From positions 39,738,055 to 39,802,054 of the forward strand of contig OY978529.1 of assembly GCA_963854835.1 (NCBI GenBank): DNA of 64,000 nucleotides, written 5' to 3'. The notes beneath the pieces were generated by a model. It saw nothing but the letters and a program-made list of their open reading frames with translations. It had not been told where the DNA came from and did not search any database. Source of the DNA: Megamerina dolium (taxonomy: Eukaryota > Arthropoda > Insecta > Diptera > Megamerinidae). A program made the translations under genes and the position numbers. This document shows positions 10,991 to 23,710 of this stretch, one piece after another (the first letter of the stretch is position 1; every line of letters starts with the position of its first letter).

Positions 10991-13600
10991 GGCAAAAAAT
11001 ATAAAATAATGGCACTGAAATCCAGAATATACAATTATTTTTATCATAACAAACAAGCGCCTATCTTTAGCAAAGAAGAAAGTATGATTTTTTTGAAAGT
11101 TTGTCTTTTTATTGGTTAAATTGTGATACGTATATCTATGAATCGGTATGTGTTACTTCGTAATATGATTATAATAGGATTGATTACACAAAGCCCACAA
11201 TTTAACTTCATTCTACTCTGTAATATGGCTTTATTTTTAAAAAACATGCAAAAAATTTGTCAATATTAATGTTTGTCCATTACGCGTCAATATTATATGC
11301 ATTCACTCTCAAAGGTCATAAATTAAGATGACAGAAAGGATGACTTTGATATATCCAACAGATTATGAAGTATTATGAAATATAATTTAGTAAAGTAAGA
11401 ATGCTATATACATAAACTATATTCACTATATTTTATTGATATTTATTTTTTATTATTTCAAGAAACCACCTCAGATGGAGTAACTTAATCTAAAAGAGCT
11501 ATGTCATAGATAGATTTTAAGCAACTACTTGTAACTATGTACCAGTGGTGCAAGCACATTTTGTATAATTTCTTCTCAATAAACAGTGCAGCTCAAGAAA
11601 AGTTCTTCATTCTAAATCACTTTTACTTCTACTCCTAAAGCCTTTCACACTAACAGAAACGAGTCGAGAATCTCGGTTAAGGTCACTAGCAAGCTGTTAG
11701 TACCAGTTGTTGTTTTTTTTTAATTCTTTTACATAAACATAGTTTTGATTTTCATATATTTACCAACCAAATGTCAATAGGTTTCATCACATATTTTACG
11801 CTCATTTAATTAACATGATATTTTAATTAATTTGTATGCTTTGTATATATGTGAAGTATATGAAAAAATAAATAATTTTAATGCATAGGTACAAATACAA
11901 ATTTTCATGGATAACATGACTAACACAGTCATACAAACAAATTATTGTTTACATTTTATTTTTTTAGTTTTGCGTATGTATACAAAAGAAAAAATATGAA
12001 AAAAATAAAATCACAGCAAATTGTGAAAATGTGTGGCTGCAAAAAAAAAAATGTGATGTGAAATGTATGTAAATAAATAAAAAGCATTTTCCGCTAAAAT
12101 GAGAACTAAACTTAAAAACGTGCTTAAGTAGAGCGTGAAAATAAAGTGTACACACTTGAGCGAGAGTAAATGCAAAAACTATTACTACTGTTATATAGTT
12201 GTAGTAGTAGTAGTAGTACTAGCAATACAACTAAATATATACAATAAAATATATACAATACTATATCATAATATAGAATGGTAGAAAAACTAAAAAAATA
12301 AAAAATAAAATAAAAATAGTAAAGAAAAAGATGAAAAGGAAAAAAAAAATACAAATTGTGTACCAAAAGTTTCAAGTAGGCGTGGCTGATGTATTTATAT
12401 ATATTTATGGTATACACAATTATATACATTTATTTATTTTTATATAAAATATTGTGATTTAGTTGTTGTATTTCGTTCGCTACTTATTTACAATTTTCCA
12501 CGCAGTTTTAATGCAAAACAACTCGTCCTTGAAAGAGCATCCATCATCATAGAAACAAGTACCTTCAAGAAAAGTATATTTATTTATATAGTTATACTTA
12601 CACATGCATATATATGTATATACATAAAAAGTATGCAACAAAAAAAAAATACAAAATGCAAAAATGTTTGATGCGAATCTAGGCGCGCATAGCTAATGCG
12701 TATTATTTAAGTAAAAACAAAATACGATGTACTTGAATGGAGGGCAAAAAAGAAAATTCTAAAATAACTTCCAAGTGGTTAAAGGCGTCACACACAGTAG
12801 TGAGTGCTTCAATTGTGGAGACTACAAACCAATTTTAAAAGTAAGAATTTTTAAAATCATTTTATACACAAATAGAAAATTTTGTTATATGTGGGAAGTA
12901 ATCAATCAAATATTTTTCTGTCACAGTTTTAGTACTGCACTTGAATATGATTTGATTATTTTTATTATAATTTTTTTTTTTTTATTTTCGTTTCTTTTTC
13001 AAAGGTAGTTTTACCCTTTAGACTCTATATCAAGCAATAAATTACCAATCCTCTAGAAAAAAGTATCAAAACAAAGATAAGAATAAACACTCTTAACAAT
13101 ATTGCCAAGCAATTTAGCAGTTTATAAAAGAAATTTCGTTTGGTTTCTTTTCTGCTTTTTTTTTAATTTTTTTGTAAAAAAGTTATCATCGAAATCTACT
13201 GAAAAAAATCGAGAAAAAAATATAAATCATAAACAAGAAAAAAAATATTTATATTATTTTGCATAGAATTTATTCTATACAGAAAAATCTATGCACAAAT
13301 ACCCATGTTATGATCAATTGTGTGAAAGTACTGAAAATCAAAATTTTTCATAATTTTTAATAAAAAATTTACAAATAGCCCCGTAGCTATATAGAAATCA
13401 TCTCTAAAGGTGTGCAATGTATGATCGACAACCAATAATTTTTACCAGTCAATATTTTTTCTGACTCTTACTCTCTCCCCTTTTACTCTGTAGGAATGCT
13501 TCCCTGTACAAAAAATTTTAAAACAATTGAAAATCCATAAATAATGGTAAATAATACAAATAATTGTCCCAAGAGCCAAACAAATATATAAGCGATATCT
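10990..13600. other. AT-rich intronic sequence, nothing recognised
   Basis: Dominated by A-rich and T-rich runs. Frames such as the Phe/Tyr/Leu-rich ones near 12124-12429 arise from base composition. No gene or element is recognised. Confidence 0.45.
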
Positions 13601-14020
13601 CTTAATTACCAACCCCACCCCCCGAATTTTTTCCACCACCCTTGGAGGAGCTTCCACACAAAATTGGCGTATTTTGTTTCATTGGTTCTCATGAATCTCA
13701 TAAATGGAAATATGGAGGAGAAAATCTGAACAATACAAATGTTGCGAAACTAATAAGGACGGTGTTATACTTTATCCCTCTGGAGGCATCCTGGCAGCAG
13801 TGTTTGGTGTTTTTAAAAAACCCCATCTAAGGGGCAGAGATTGGGATAAATTTGTTTCCGAAAAATGACGTGAAGGAAAAATTAATAAGGTTTGGTCAGA
13901 CACTTGACCTGTCTAAAGATGATATTTTTAGATTTCCGATTTAAAATTGTTGGTATATCCATTCGGAGGGTTTTTAATCAATTTGAAGTGAATCATTTCT
14001 ATGGAAGGTTGGCGCGTCAA
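13600..14020 (+). repeat. Family B fragment B2
   Basis: Two or three degenerate units. One carries TATCCCTCTGGAGGCATCCTGGCAGC followed by a block like AACCCCATCTAAGGGGCAGAGATTGGG, the same order as in the better-preserved units at 52.2-52.7 kb. A further related block follows near 13920-14000. Confidence 0.5.
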
Positions 14021-16980
14021 TTCTAAAATCATATTTTTTTTTTCAAATATTTCACCCACTTCACTCAAAATTAGTTGCGTTCCAACGAATCATTCCATTT
14101 TCCTTGCATTTTGTATGAAACTAAACCACTGTGCATCATTGCAGCACAAAAAGCAAAGAAAGCATATTTCTACTTATGATGCATATATTTTTCCATTATG
14201 ATATTGTTGCAGCATCGCACAAAAAAAAAAAAAAAAAACAACAACAACAACAACAGAAAAAAGTAAGCGAATTTTTACTTAGGCAAATAAACAAATTGTA
14301 TGCACATACTCGTACGAAACACAACAGTAGCCACATCACTACTTACATACATACTTGTACCATTTTCAAGAAGAAGGTATCAACTACTGAAACACTTTTG
14401 TTAGAAATACTTAAATGTTATGTAAATAATAATAATAATAATACTAGTGATAACAATAATACTTAATATGAATAATAATAATCATCATCATAATAAAAGT
14501 ATTATTAAAAATGGCACACATTTAAACATATTTTTTTTTTGTAACAATGCTCAAATTGTTGTTTGAAAAATATTCTAACTATATGTAGATAGTAATAGCA
14601 CTACGACATAAGAATTTCATATACTTTTACTCGAATAAACATAAGTTGAATGGAATAATTGCATTATACACTTTGCAGAAAAAAAAAGACAAAAAATAGA
14701 AATAAATAAAATAAAATTGCTTGAGTATTAACAGCAAAACAAAGAGATAGTATATGCAATACTATAAACTAAACAGGATATGAACAATTGTGTACGGAAA
14801 TATATCATTCCCATATAATATCTCTCATTTATGTGCGAATGACATTTATATGATAATAACAATTACGATAATATAGATGATGATGATGATGATAGTGCAT
14901 AAACACTTTTTATTATTGAATATATGAATTTGTAAGCACGTTTCTGGTATTCTGGTATTCTTATTGCCAAATGAGTTGTAATTCCCAGAACACATTTATA
15001 TTGGTCATCCATTTTCCCACTACATTATAATATAATGCGATTTCAAATTTATGCTAATTTATATTTTTCGAGCTATCTTTTGAATAAAATTCAAAATATA
15101 TCCTTGACAAGTAATCCACGCGCGAAAATAATTATTTATTTAGTTGGACGGACAAGAACATAAATGATACTAGTGAAGGAGTTTCTTTTGTGATATTTTT
15201 AGATTAATGAATGAACTAAACATTATAATCAATATTATTAGCGAACGAAAATTAGTGTAATGCTAGCGAACTCTAAAGTTTTGTAATACCATACTATATC
15301 ATACTGTATCCACGTATTGCAACCAATTGAAACAAACTTGAAAGTTTCACATAATAGTTAGTAAAGGTAAAGAAAGCTTCTATTACAATTCGCCTTCACT
15401 TTATTTTGTTAATCGATTTTTTTCCTATAAGTGTTAATTTTTTTGATATTTTCATAATTTTAAGATTTTGCCAAGGTGTTTTAATTAATATTGCTGGTTT
15501 TCTTTGATAGACTGACGGTTTTTGGATACATTTCATTTTTATATTGTATTTATTTAGTCCATCGTATATATACAGATAATCAATATTTCATTAACGATCT
15601 ATGTTGGTGTTAAACTTAGAAATATTGGTTTTTGAGCAGCGTTTTTTACTTAAATAGGTCAGGAACTGTTGAAAAATGAAAATTATAACTCAACAACGAC
15701 GGGAGGGTGAGAATTAACTCATAATTTAAGTAAATTTAACAACATTATTGATTTCAGATAATTCTACGCCGAGTTATCGTGTTCACCGAACAACGTATTT
15801 TTCAAAAGACGTTTTGGGAAATGCTCTGTCACCGACTTATTTTTCAATATTCAATTACGAAAATTTAACTAAACATTCTCTAGATGATGATTTATAATTA
15901 AAAACAATTTTAAATAAATTTGCGTAAACTGTATCTCCGTAAAAAATCAGCGAAAAAAGTGTTTTTTATTTCAAATTATCCCTTACTCCACCCTTAAGAC
16001 AAATAAAATAAATTTTTTAGACGAGATCCACTATTGACTGTCTACTCTTAATTCTCTCTACAATGAAATGTCATATGTGGTCTTAAATGAAACAGGTGTA
16101 CGAACAATGTGTAACTAGTCTCTTTTGGTCTTATTGTCATCAGTATGCTCTGCTAAAATTATTTTTGTAAATATTCCAATAATTTTTTTTTTAATGAAAA
16201 ATAATATTTTCCTATTTTTGAATTGTTTTATTCTATTAGAATGAAAAAAAAAACTACTTTTACACTATGTATTCATAGATCCGCATGAAATCCACCTAAT
16301 CGAGTGTATAGTCTTTGTGCTTCTAGTACACTTCTCGTAGTGGTGTCGTCAAAATTAGTTCTTGTCGTTGGAGACCAATATTAGAATTTTCAGAGGAATA
16401 TTTTCTCGGAACATTTTAACCCTTTAACTACCATCCGTATGGGTTATTTTGAACCTTTACTATTATGAGTCATTTTGGAGCTTTACTCGTACAACGCCTT
16501 ACATGTCAACATTTAAGAGGAGATCAAGGTTTAAAGTTTTCGACATGAAAATTTCATTAAAACACGACCAGAAACAAATAAGATTAAGAATTTAAGTACT
16601 TTATTTATACTGGCAATTCGTGCACATACAATTGTCTTACTTGAATGGTTTTGATATATGCATTTTTGTAAATTGTACATTTATCAAAACTCGTAAAAAA
16701 TATGAAAAAACGTTTTAAAGTTAAGGGCGCGCTATCTCAAAAATGGATGCATTGAGTTTGGAAAATGTTTGCGATGCACTTTCATTTGCCCGGCCCGGTT
16801 CTTGCAATACCTAAAGTCAGCCTAATTTTGTCTCACTGTGATGCTAATTCAACTCCGAGTTCAAACAATTGTATGCTCTCAAACATTGGCCACTTGTTGG
16901 CAAATGGGAAAAAAATGCGCCAATAAGGTAGTCAGAGTGTAAGTATAATTTGTGAAAATATTGTAATTAATGCCGATGGA
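14020..16980. other. Intronic sequence, mostly AT-rich
   Basis: Includes poly-A with CAA repeats at 14220-14254, AAT repeats near 14427-14460 and a GAT run at 14878-14895. The part from about 16420 to 16960 is less AT-rich and starts with TTAACCCTTTAACTACC. It might be an old transposon remnant, but I find no transposase motif and no second terminal repeat. Confidence 0.4.
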
Positions 16981-17240
16981 CCATAAATTTCACTGCTTTA
17001 GAGGCAGATTAGATTGCTGTTTGTCGATATTCATGTACTGTTAAGTACATTTTGTACGGAAGCCTCCCTAAGAAGTAAAGAGAGGGGATAAGTACATTCA
17101 GAAGAAGTATTGTGCAGTGAAAGTTAATGTGGGTCTAAGAAGTCACTCTGAGAATGGTGGGAAGTAAAATGCGTTGAAAATTTTTAATTTTGTAGGCGAG
17201 GCCCTGTAAGGGATGAAGAAAGAAAGAAAATTAATGTTGA
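16980..17240 (+). repeat. Family B fragment B3
   Basis: One to two units, with TTTGTCGATATTCATGTACTG, then TTTTGTACGGAAGCCTCCCTAAG-AAGTAAAGA, then AATTTTGTAGGCGAGGCCCTGTAAGGGATG. This is the family B order of blocks. Confidence 0.5.
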
Positions 17241-19470
17241 TCGTTTTCTAAAATCTCTTTTTTTATTTTTTGTGGTTACTGGCAAAATAACAAAACCCAT
17301 CAAATGAAACGGTGGCCGCATTCGAAAGGTATAACTACCAGTACATATATAAAAAGATTTATCACCAAAAGTTTTTTTTGGATTTGCTGTTCTACACACT
17401 AAAGCTTATTAGGTCTTAGTTCAATCAAGTATACGCAAATATTTTTGAAGCGTCGATGGTATAAATAAATTTTTACATATATATTTCTTATCGATATTAT
17501 TTAACACTGCTTACTACCTACTACTACTACTACTCACATACAATGAAATGGCCATCGTTGTGGTTAAAAGTTTTTATTTCATGATTAAGTGGATTAAGTG
17601 CATCATTCAGTCATTCATTCTCGATCATTCATTAGTAGAACGAAAATTGATATGTGTAACATATTGCGCTTAAATATACTACATAGTTATTTCTGATTTG
17701 TTTACATATGAGTGCTTTACTTTCACTATTAATCTGTTTCAAAAAGGAGGAAAACAAAAAACCAGCATGAAAAAATCTCTGAAAAAAATAAAGTTGTTTC
17801 TACATACATGCATGTGTTGATATGTAGGTTTACTATATTTAGATATATACTAAAATATATGTGAAATCACATTACTGTCATCCATCATAGTATTATACCA
17901 GCATTCAAAGCACTCTACCTACACATATACTACTACCTATATTATTGGTACATTGAATGATTGAGTGTATACGAGTTATTTGAAAAAAAAAAAAAAAACA
18001 AAATAAAATACTTCAAGGGCATGCATAAGAGATTTATTTTTGCTTGTTATATTGTTGTGTTATTCTTTTTATTTCTGCCAAAAAAAAAATTATCGTTTAT
18101 TTTCATTTCTTGCCTTCTTACCATATAGCATTTTCTACTGATAGTCAGTCCAGTCCATCAATGTAGAATATATTCGTTTAATACCATTGATGTTATTATG
18201 CTCAAAAGCATAACATGTCCTTTCAACACAAATACAACTACGTCCATACATACTCGTACATGTGTTTCGACAAACTGATGAAGTAGGTACATACATACAT
18301 ACAAGTCGATATAATAAAAATGTCTTAAAATGTCTAAAACTGTCTTAAGAATATCATTGAGCCATATCAAATGTTGCCTTTTGAATTTTTTTCTTTGTTT
18401 GTTTTTTGTGTTTTGTTTTTTTTCCATCTTATTGCTGTTGATGTTGTTGTTTGTTATTTGTTGTTGTTGTTGTTATTGGCTTTACATTGCCATTTGAAAG
18501 AAACAAACTTCTCAATTTATCAACAAATGAGATGATATCGTCTTTGCATGTGTTGCTATGTGTAAGTACCAACGAGTACATGTACATGTTTGTGTGTGTG
18601 TGTGTGTGTATGTATGTACACGTATTTGTTTCATCATCCGAATATTAAGTCGCCCTGTGGGTGCTGTAAATAATATGTTGAAATGTATGCTTCACTGCCT
18701 GCTTGTCTACCAATAAAGAAGGAAAATAAATAGAGAGAAAAAAAAAAAGAAGTAAAGTTAAAGCATCAAAATAGGGCAGAAGCAGAAGAAAAAGGGGAAG
18801 ATGGATAGAAGTTAAAGAAAGAGAAAAAACAAGCAAACTTACAAACAAATAAAAACTTATTTACTTCCTGCTGTGTTATATAGTATTATGTTGTGCAGGG
18901 TAATCCAACTTTTGTTTCCGATATTAAAGAAAATGACGGTAATCTATGATCTTCTTAAATTAACTAATTGTTTTTTTCTACTACAACCATATTTTGCTAT
19001 ATGACTTTTTATACAATATATCATTTTAGTGGTCATTTTCATGTATTGAACTTTTTCGATTTATTATTTTCTTAGGTCAGGGTATTCCATAAATGTCAAA
19101 TAAATTACTGTCGAAAATAATTTCTCCTTTACACTGCGTTTAGTTTTACAGCCAACGTTTAGGCCGTTTAGCTAGGTATTGGTGCACTTGTTTCTATATA
19201 TTTATCAGAAATATAAAATATATATTTGTGGTCAGAAAATGTTTCCAGTACTAATTTTTGAATTCAATTTTGTATATGTTTTGCACCTTCCAGAATTGAG
19301 AAATTTTAAGTCAACACGAAAAATTTCCATATTTAGAATAAATCCAATACTTTCATACAAACGTGATGCCACACATTAGAATGTGGATTGATTATTACAT
19401 TGTTAATAAAATTATGTATTAAAACGGCTTTAAAAATTGCTTGAAAATAAAAAACATAAATAAAGTGTAC
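17240..19470. other. AT-rich intronic sequence, nothing recognised
   Basis: Contains poly-A and poly-T tracts, GTTGTT repeats near 18440-18475 and a GT tract at 18592-18608. No gene is supported. Confidence 0.45.
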
Positions 19471-20160
19471 TTTTATTTATCGAGCTGCCGAAATATGAAA
19501 ATAGTTTGAGGAACATTTCTAGGTACACAATTTTAAAGCCAAAAACATTGAAAAATCATTGACAGTTTTTGTTTTTTCAATATCTTTTCTCGTTTATTTA
19601 TGGCAATTTTTCAAATTTCTGGTGTGACTCTACAGAATGGAATGCACTACTAGTCGAAAAAGTGCAAAATCGTCGAAATTTACTGGGCTGTCCATGTATG
19701 AAAGTAGATTGAGGAAAATTTCTGAGTACACATTTCTAAAACTGTTATATAATTTAAATTTCATTGGCAGTTTTTATTTGTTCAAAATCTTTTAAAGTAT
19801 ATTTTTGACAATTTTTGAAAATGATAGTATTACTCTTGAGAGGTGGAGTTCAGTAATTTAAAAAAAAAAAGTGAAATAACGTTGAAATATTTTGCGCTGT
19901 ACAGGTATGAAAATAGAATGTGGAAGATTTCTGAGTATATACTATAAAAATTAAGGAATATAAATTGCATTGATCGTATTCATTTTTGCAATATCTCTTG
20001 TTTTTTATTTTTGAAAATTTTTCGAATTTATGGTACTGCTCTTGATATCGAAATTGACTAGGTGCACACAGTACACTGAGTACACAGCGTAGAAACTAAA
20101 GAATACAAATTACATTGGTCGTTCTTATTTTTTCGATATCTCTTGTTTTTTCTTTTTGGT
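19470..20160 (+). repeat. Family D tandem repeat (about 207-bp units)
   Basis: The block RTATGAAARTAG-TTGAGGAA-ATTTCTGAGTACACA recurs near 19492, 19696 and 19905, about 204-209 bp apart. Each is followed by a block like CATTGACAGTTTTTATTTTTTCAATATCTTTT and one like GGCAATTTTTCAAATTT. A partial fourth unit ends near 20160. No coding content. Confidence 0.65.
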
Positions 20161-20289
20161 AATTTTTCAAAATCAGTTTTCTAGGGCGTGTAACGGGTTA
20201 ATGTCAAAAAAATGCAAATAATGTCAAAACTTTTTTTATGTGGTAAAGTATTTGAAAATAATTGATATTTTCTTTTTTTTGTGAAATTT

Positions 20290-20460
20290 CATTTCAACAT
20301 TATCGCTCAATTGTACAATTTTTTGCAATTGCAATTTTACAAATTTTTGCAATTGCAATTTTGCAATTTTTCTTATACTTTCGTTTAGATATAATGGCAA
20401 AATTGTTTGCAATAATGTGAAATAAAAATGTCCCTGCAATTTTGCAATTTTTGCAGGATT
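20290..20460. repeat. Short TTGCAATTGCAATTTT-type repeats
   Basis: Repeated copies of the self-complementary word TTGCAATTGCAA and of GCAATTTTGCAATTTTT, in a cluster just after family D. Confidence 0.6.
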
Positions 20461-22677
20461 TTATTGAACTTTTTCGATATTAATTTAATGGACACAAATA
20501 AACATTGCCTCCTAGGGTAATAAGGTTCGAAAATTGGTTTCTTCAAAGATTATCGAAGAGTTTTGAATAAACTTCACGCCTAGTATTGATTTGCATGCTA
20601 AATTTGGGCAGTTTTGGAAGACTAATTGCCTAATACTACAACTCTCGTGGAATCACTTTTTCTGAGTTCTGTTAAGGAGAGAGTATTTTTGAAATAATTT
20701 GTTATGACGCCATTTTAGTAAAAGAATAAATGCCAACTACTTGTCATTAGGTGGACACCACTATATTAATTCCATGTATGCTATCGGCTTATAGGCATGA
20801 TTCCTGCGTCTCACCATGTATTATCAGCTGTCGGAGTGACTGATTTATTTTGAATCACTCTGTATTTTGCATGCGCATTATCGTATTTTGGTGCCTTGTC
20901 AGCAGCAACAGTATTCAATTATATCGTTATTTTTGCTTTTACAAATCAAAACATGTGTTTTTGTTATTTTTCGGTTATATATACACTTTTGTAGGCTCTT
21001 TCTATTCGACTCATTTTCATTCCCATAGCTTTCTTCATCATCATCATCATCATCATCATCGTCACAACTAAACACTGATTGGGTCAATGTGTGACTGCCG
21101 CTATTGCTGATTTAACTTTAAAGATTGTATTACATTTGCTATTTTCGATGGCTACAACTCCGAGAGCATGGATGTTCTGATTTGGTGTTGACATATTCTT
21201 GATGTATTCTAAGAATAGGGCCAACATATTCTTTATATTGTTAACAACGACCTTTTTCACATGCGTACGAGTGTGGGTCAGTGTGTGTGTGCGTGTGTCT
21301 GTATGTGTATCATGATTTTGATTTTGATTTTGATTTCACAAATTTGCCTTTGTCATTCGAAAACATTGTGTGACATTATGTTGTATATCCTCCCACATAA
21401 ACGAGAAAATTATTAAATGTTGTTTGACATCGTTTGATTGATGTATTTGGTACATGATTTTATTGGATTATGCCTTATTTTCAAATTTAATTTTATTAAA
21501 AATATAAAACGTTCCATAAAACGAATAATCTTCTAATAATTTCAAATCATCTATAATTTAAATCATTTCCAATTTTTGGAATATTTGCTAGTTAATATTA
21601 TATTACATGAATTCATTGCAATTTACTGCGCATAGCATATTTAGTGCAATACATTAGCGAATTTGCTAAAACGCAATTGAATCGATTTTAATTTGAAATC
21701 AAAATAGAGAGAGAATTTTTGAAAATGTAATTTTCATTGCAAAACAAACAACAAAAATGGCCAAAAACTTTTACCTTGTAATAATTTTTACCGCCCGCCT
21801 CTATTATATTTCCTCTCATAAATATTCGATACCATCACTATCGTTTATCAAAGTTAACGAAGGGCATGAACGTGTAATTTTCAACGAGTTGAAAATGAGT
21901 AAAATTGATTGAAATTTGCACTTGAATAAATCATGAGTTGAAATGTAATCTACCGCCACATACGATGTAGGTATGTACGTATAGTACAAGTACGAGTACA
22001 TATGTGGCAAATATGTTGCATGCAATAATATATGTGCACGAATGTATAAATATATCGGTTCATATTTGTATTTTCAGGAATTAAAAGTTAATCATAGTGT
22101 AGAAATTGATTTCTTTCGTGTTGAAATGAATTTTTTCGTAATGCTTTTTTTTTTTTTTTAAGTAATTTCAAATAAATAATTTTATTTCTTTATTTTTCTA
22201 GACATGCAAGTACATAGTATTGCCACCATAGGAAACGTTTTCTTCATACTATTGGGAAAGAATTATATATATTTTTTTTCACATCGGCTTCAATTTAACT
22301 CATTATCAATTTAAAATGAAAAATCAAAGAATGTGGAATATATTGGCAGAAGATCTTTATCAATTAATCCTTTTAATTTTATATCATCTAATCCTAATCC
22401 TTCTAAACCTAAGTATTCTTTATATTTCAATTGGCACTCTTGAGGTGATAAATTTAGTACTCACAAGACAAAATGGATGGTCTTTCTTTACCATAAACTT
22501 TGAATACCAATCGAACGGAAGGCTTCAATCTGTTGTCTTTTAAAGACTACACTCAGAAAGTCGAGGTCACATTGGGTTCGTGTCTCCATATGTAATACAG
22601 ATATTGAAAAGTATATAAATATATTATTCATGAAAATTACAAACTGATTGCGATTTAGTTTTTTCTGTCTCTCGCTT

Positions 22678-22728
<51 letters not shown>

Positions 22729-22860
22729 ACACACGACAACTGCCATACATATGTATAGAGAAATAAAGTCAAAATTTGATATAAGTGTAACAGAAAATTG
22801 AAGTAAATGAACGAAAATATAAAGTTAGTGAGATCGCAAAATATATTTAATTTATTGGAA
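20460..22860. other. Intronic sequence with microsatellites
   Basis: Holds a TCA run at 21035-21060, a short GT tract near 21275-21298, TGATTT repeats near 21314-21337 and a CT tract at 22681-22728. Frames crossing these (His runs, Arg-Glu runs) are artefacts. No gene is seen. Confidence 0.5.
22681..22728. repeat. CT dinucleotide microsatellite
   Basis: About 24 CT units with one TT interruption. The opposite strand translates as an Arg-Glu run, which is not a protein domain. Confidence 0.95.
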
Positions 22861-23710
22861 TGGATGGAAGTTATCGGATAAAAACAACGTCTATCTATCA
22901 TTCAAACGTATGCATCTGTAGCCATATTTTCATAATTTGTGCAGGAAAATATGGAGTTAATAAGCTGAAATTGGTTACATCTCATTATATTTACTAATAA
23001 ATGTAAAAGTTTGAAAATCGTCTAAATCGGATAAAAACTAACCATATCTCCCATACAAAATGATGTTGCTAAATGAGTTTTTTTCACACTTTGAGCACGA
23101 AAATATTAATATATCAAGTTGAAAATTGGTGTGTATAATTACTTTTAGCAATTATTAAACATATTTGAAATTCGCTTGAATCGGTTTAAAAACACTCCAG
23201 CCTCTTATACAAATTTATGCCTCACTAGGTATGTTTTCACACTTTACGCATGAAAATGTCAAGTTGTTAAACTGAAAGTGGGTACATATAACTAAATTTA
23301 CTAATAAAGAGACATATACGAAAATATTGTGCAATCGAATAAAAATTACACGTACCTCCCACACAAAAGTTTAATGTTGTATGTGTATTTTCACACTTTA
23401 GCCAAGAGAAATTAAAAATATCGAACTGAAAGCTCGTATATATGATTATAGTTATGAATGTATTATCATATTAGATAATAGGCTGAATTGAATAAAAATT
23501 ACACCTACCTCCCATACAAACTTATGCTTTCATAGCTATATTTTCGCACCATATGCACGAAAATGTGATGTTATCAAGCTGAAACTTCATATACACGACT
23601 AAATTCACTATCATATGAACCACTACAAAAATGGCGGTTATCAATTGAAAACTACTGATACTTTTCATACAAAGCCCCTTTTTTATCATAGTCAAAGATC
23701 GCACAATTAG
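22860..23710 (-). repeat. Family A tandem array A3 (153-bp units, reverse orientation)
   Basis: Six units with the reverse core CTCCCATACAAA or variants near 22897, 23048, 23200, 23356, 23511 and 23658. Spacing is mostly 151-156 bp. The recurring blocks TTTTCACACTTTR-GCACGAAAAT and TCGGATAAAAACTACACC are clear. No coding content. Confidence 0.8.

Noticed and set aside
12124..12429. Phe/Tyr/Leu-rich minus-strand frame of about 100 codons
   Set aside because: It follows AT-rich composition, shows no domain, and has no splice or start context.
16418..16960. TTAACCCTTTAACTACC start and less AT-rich body, possible piggyBac relic
   Set aside because: No matching inverted end and no transposase motif on either strand could be read.
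22488..22901. 137-codon minus-strand frame with Arg-Glu repeats
   Set aside because: The Arg-Glu run is the CT microsatellite at 22681-22728; the rest has no recognisable motif.
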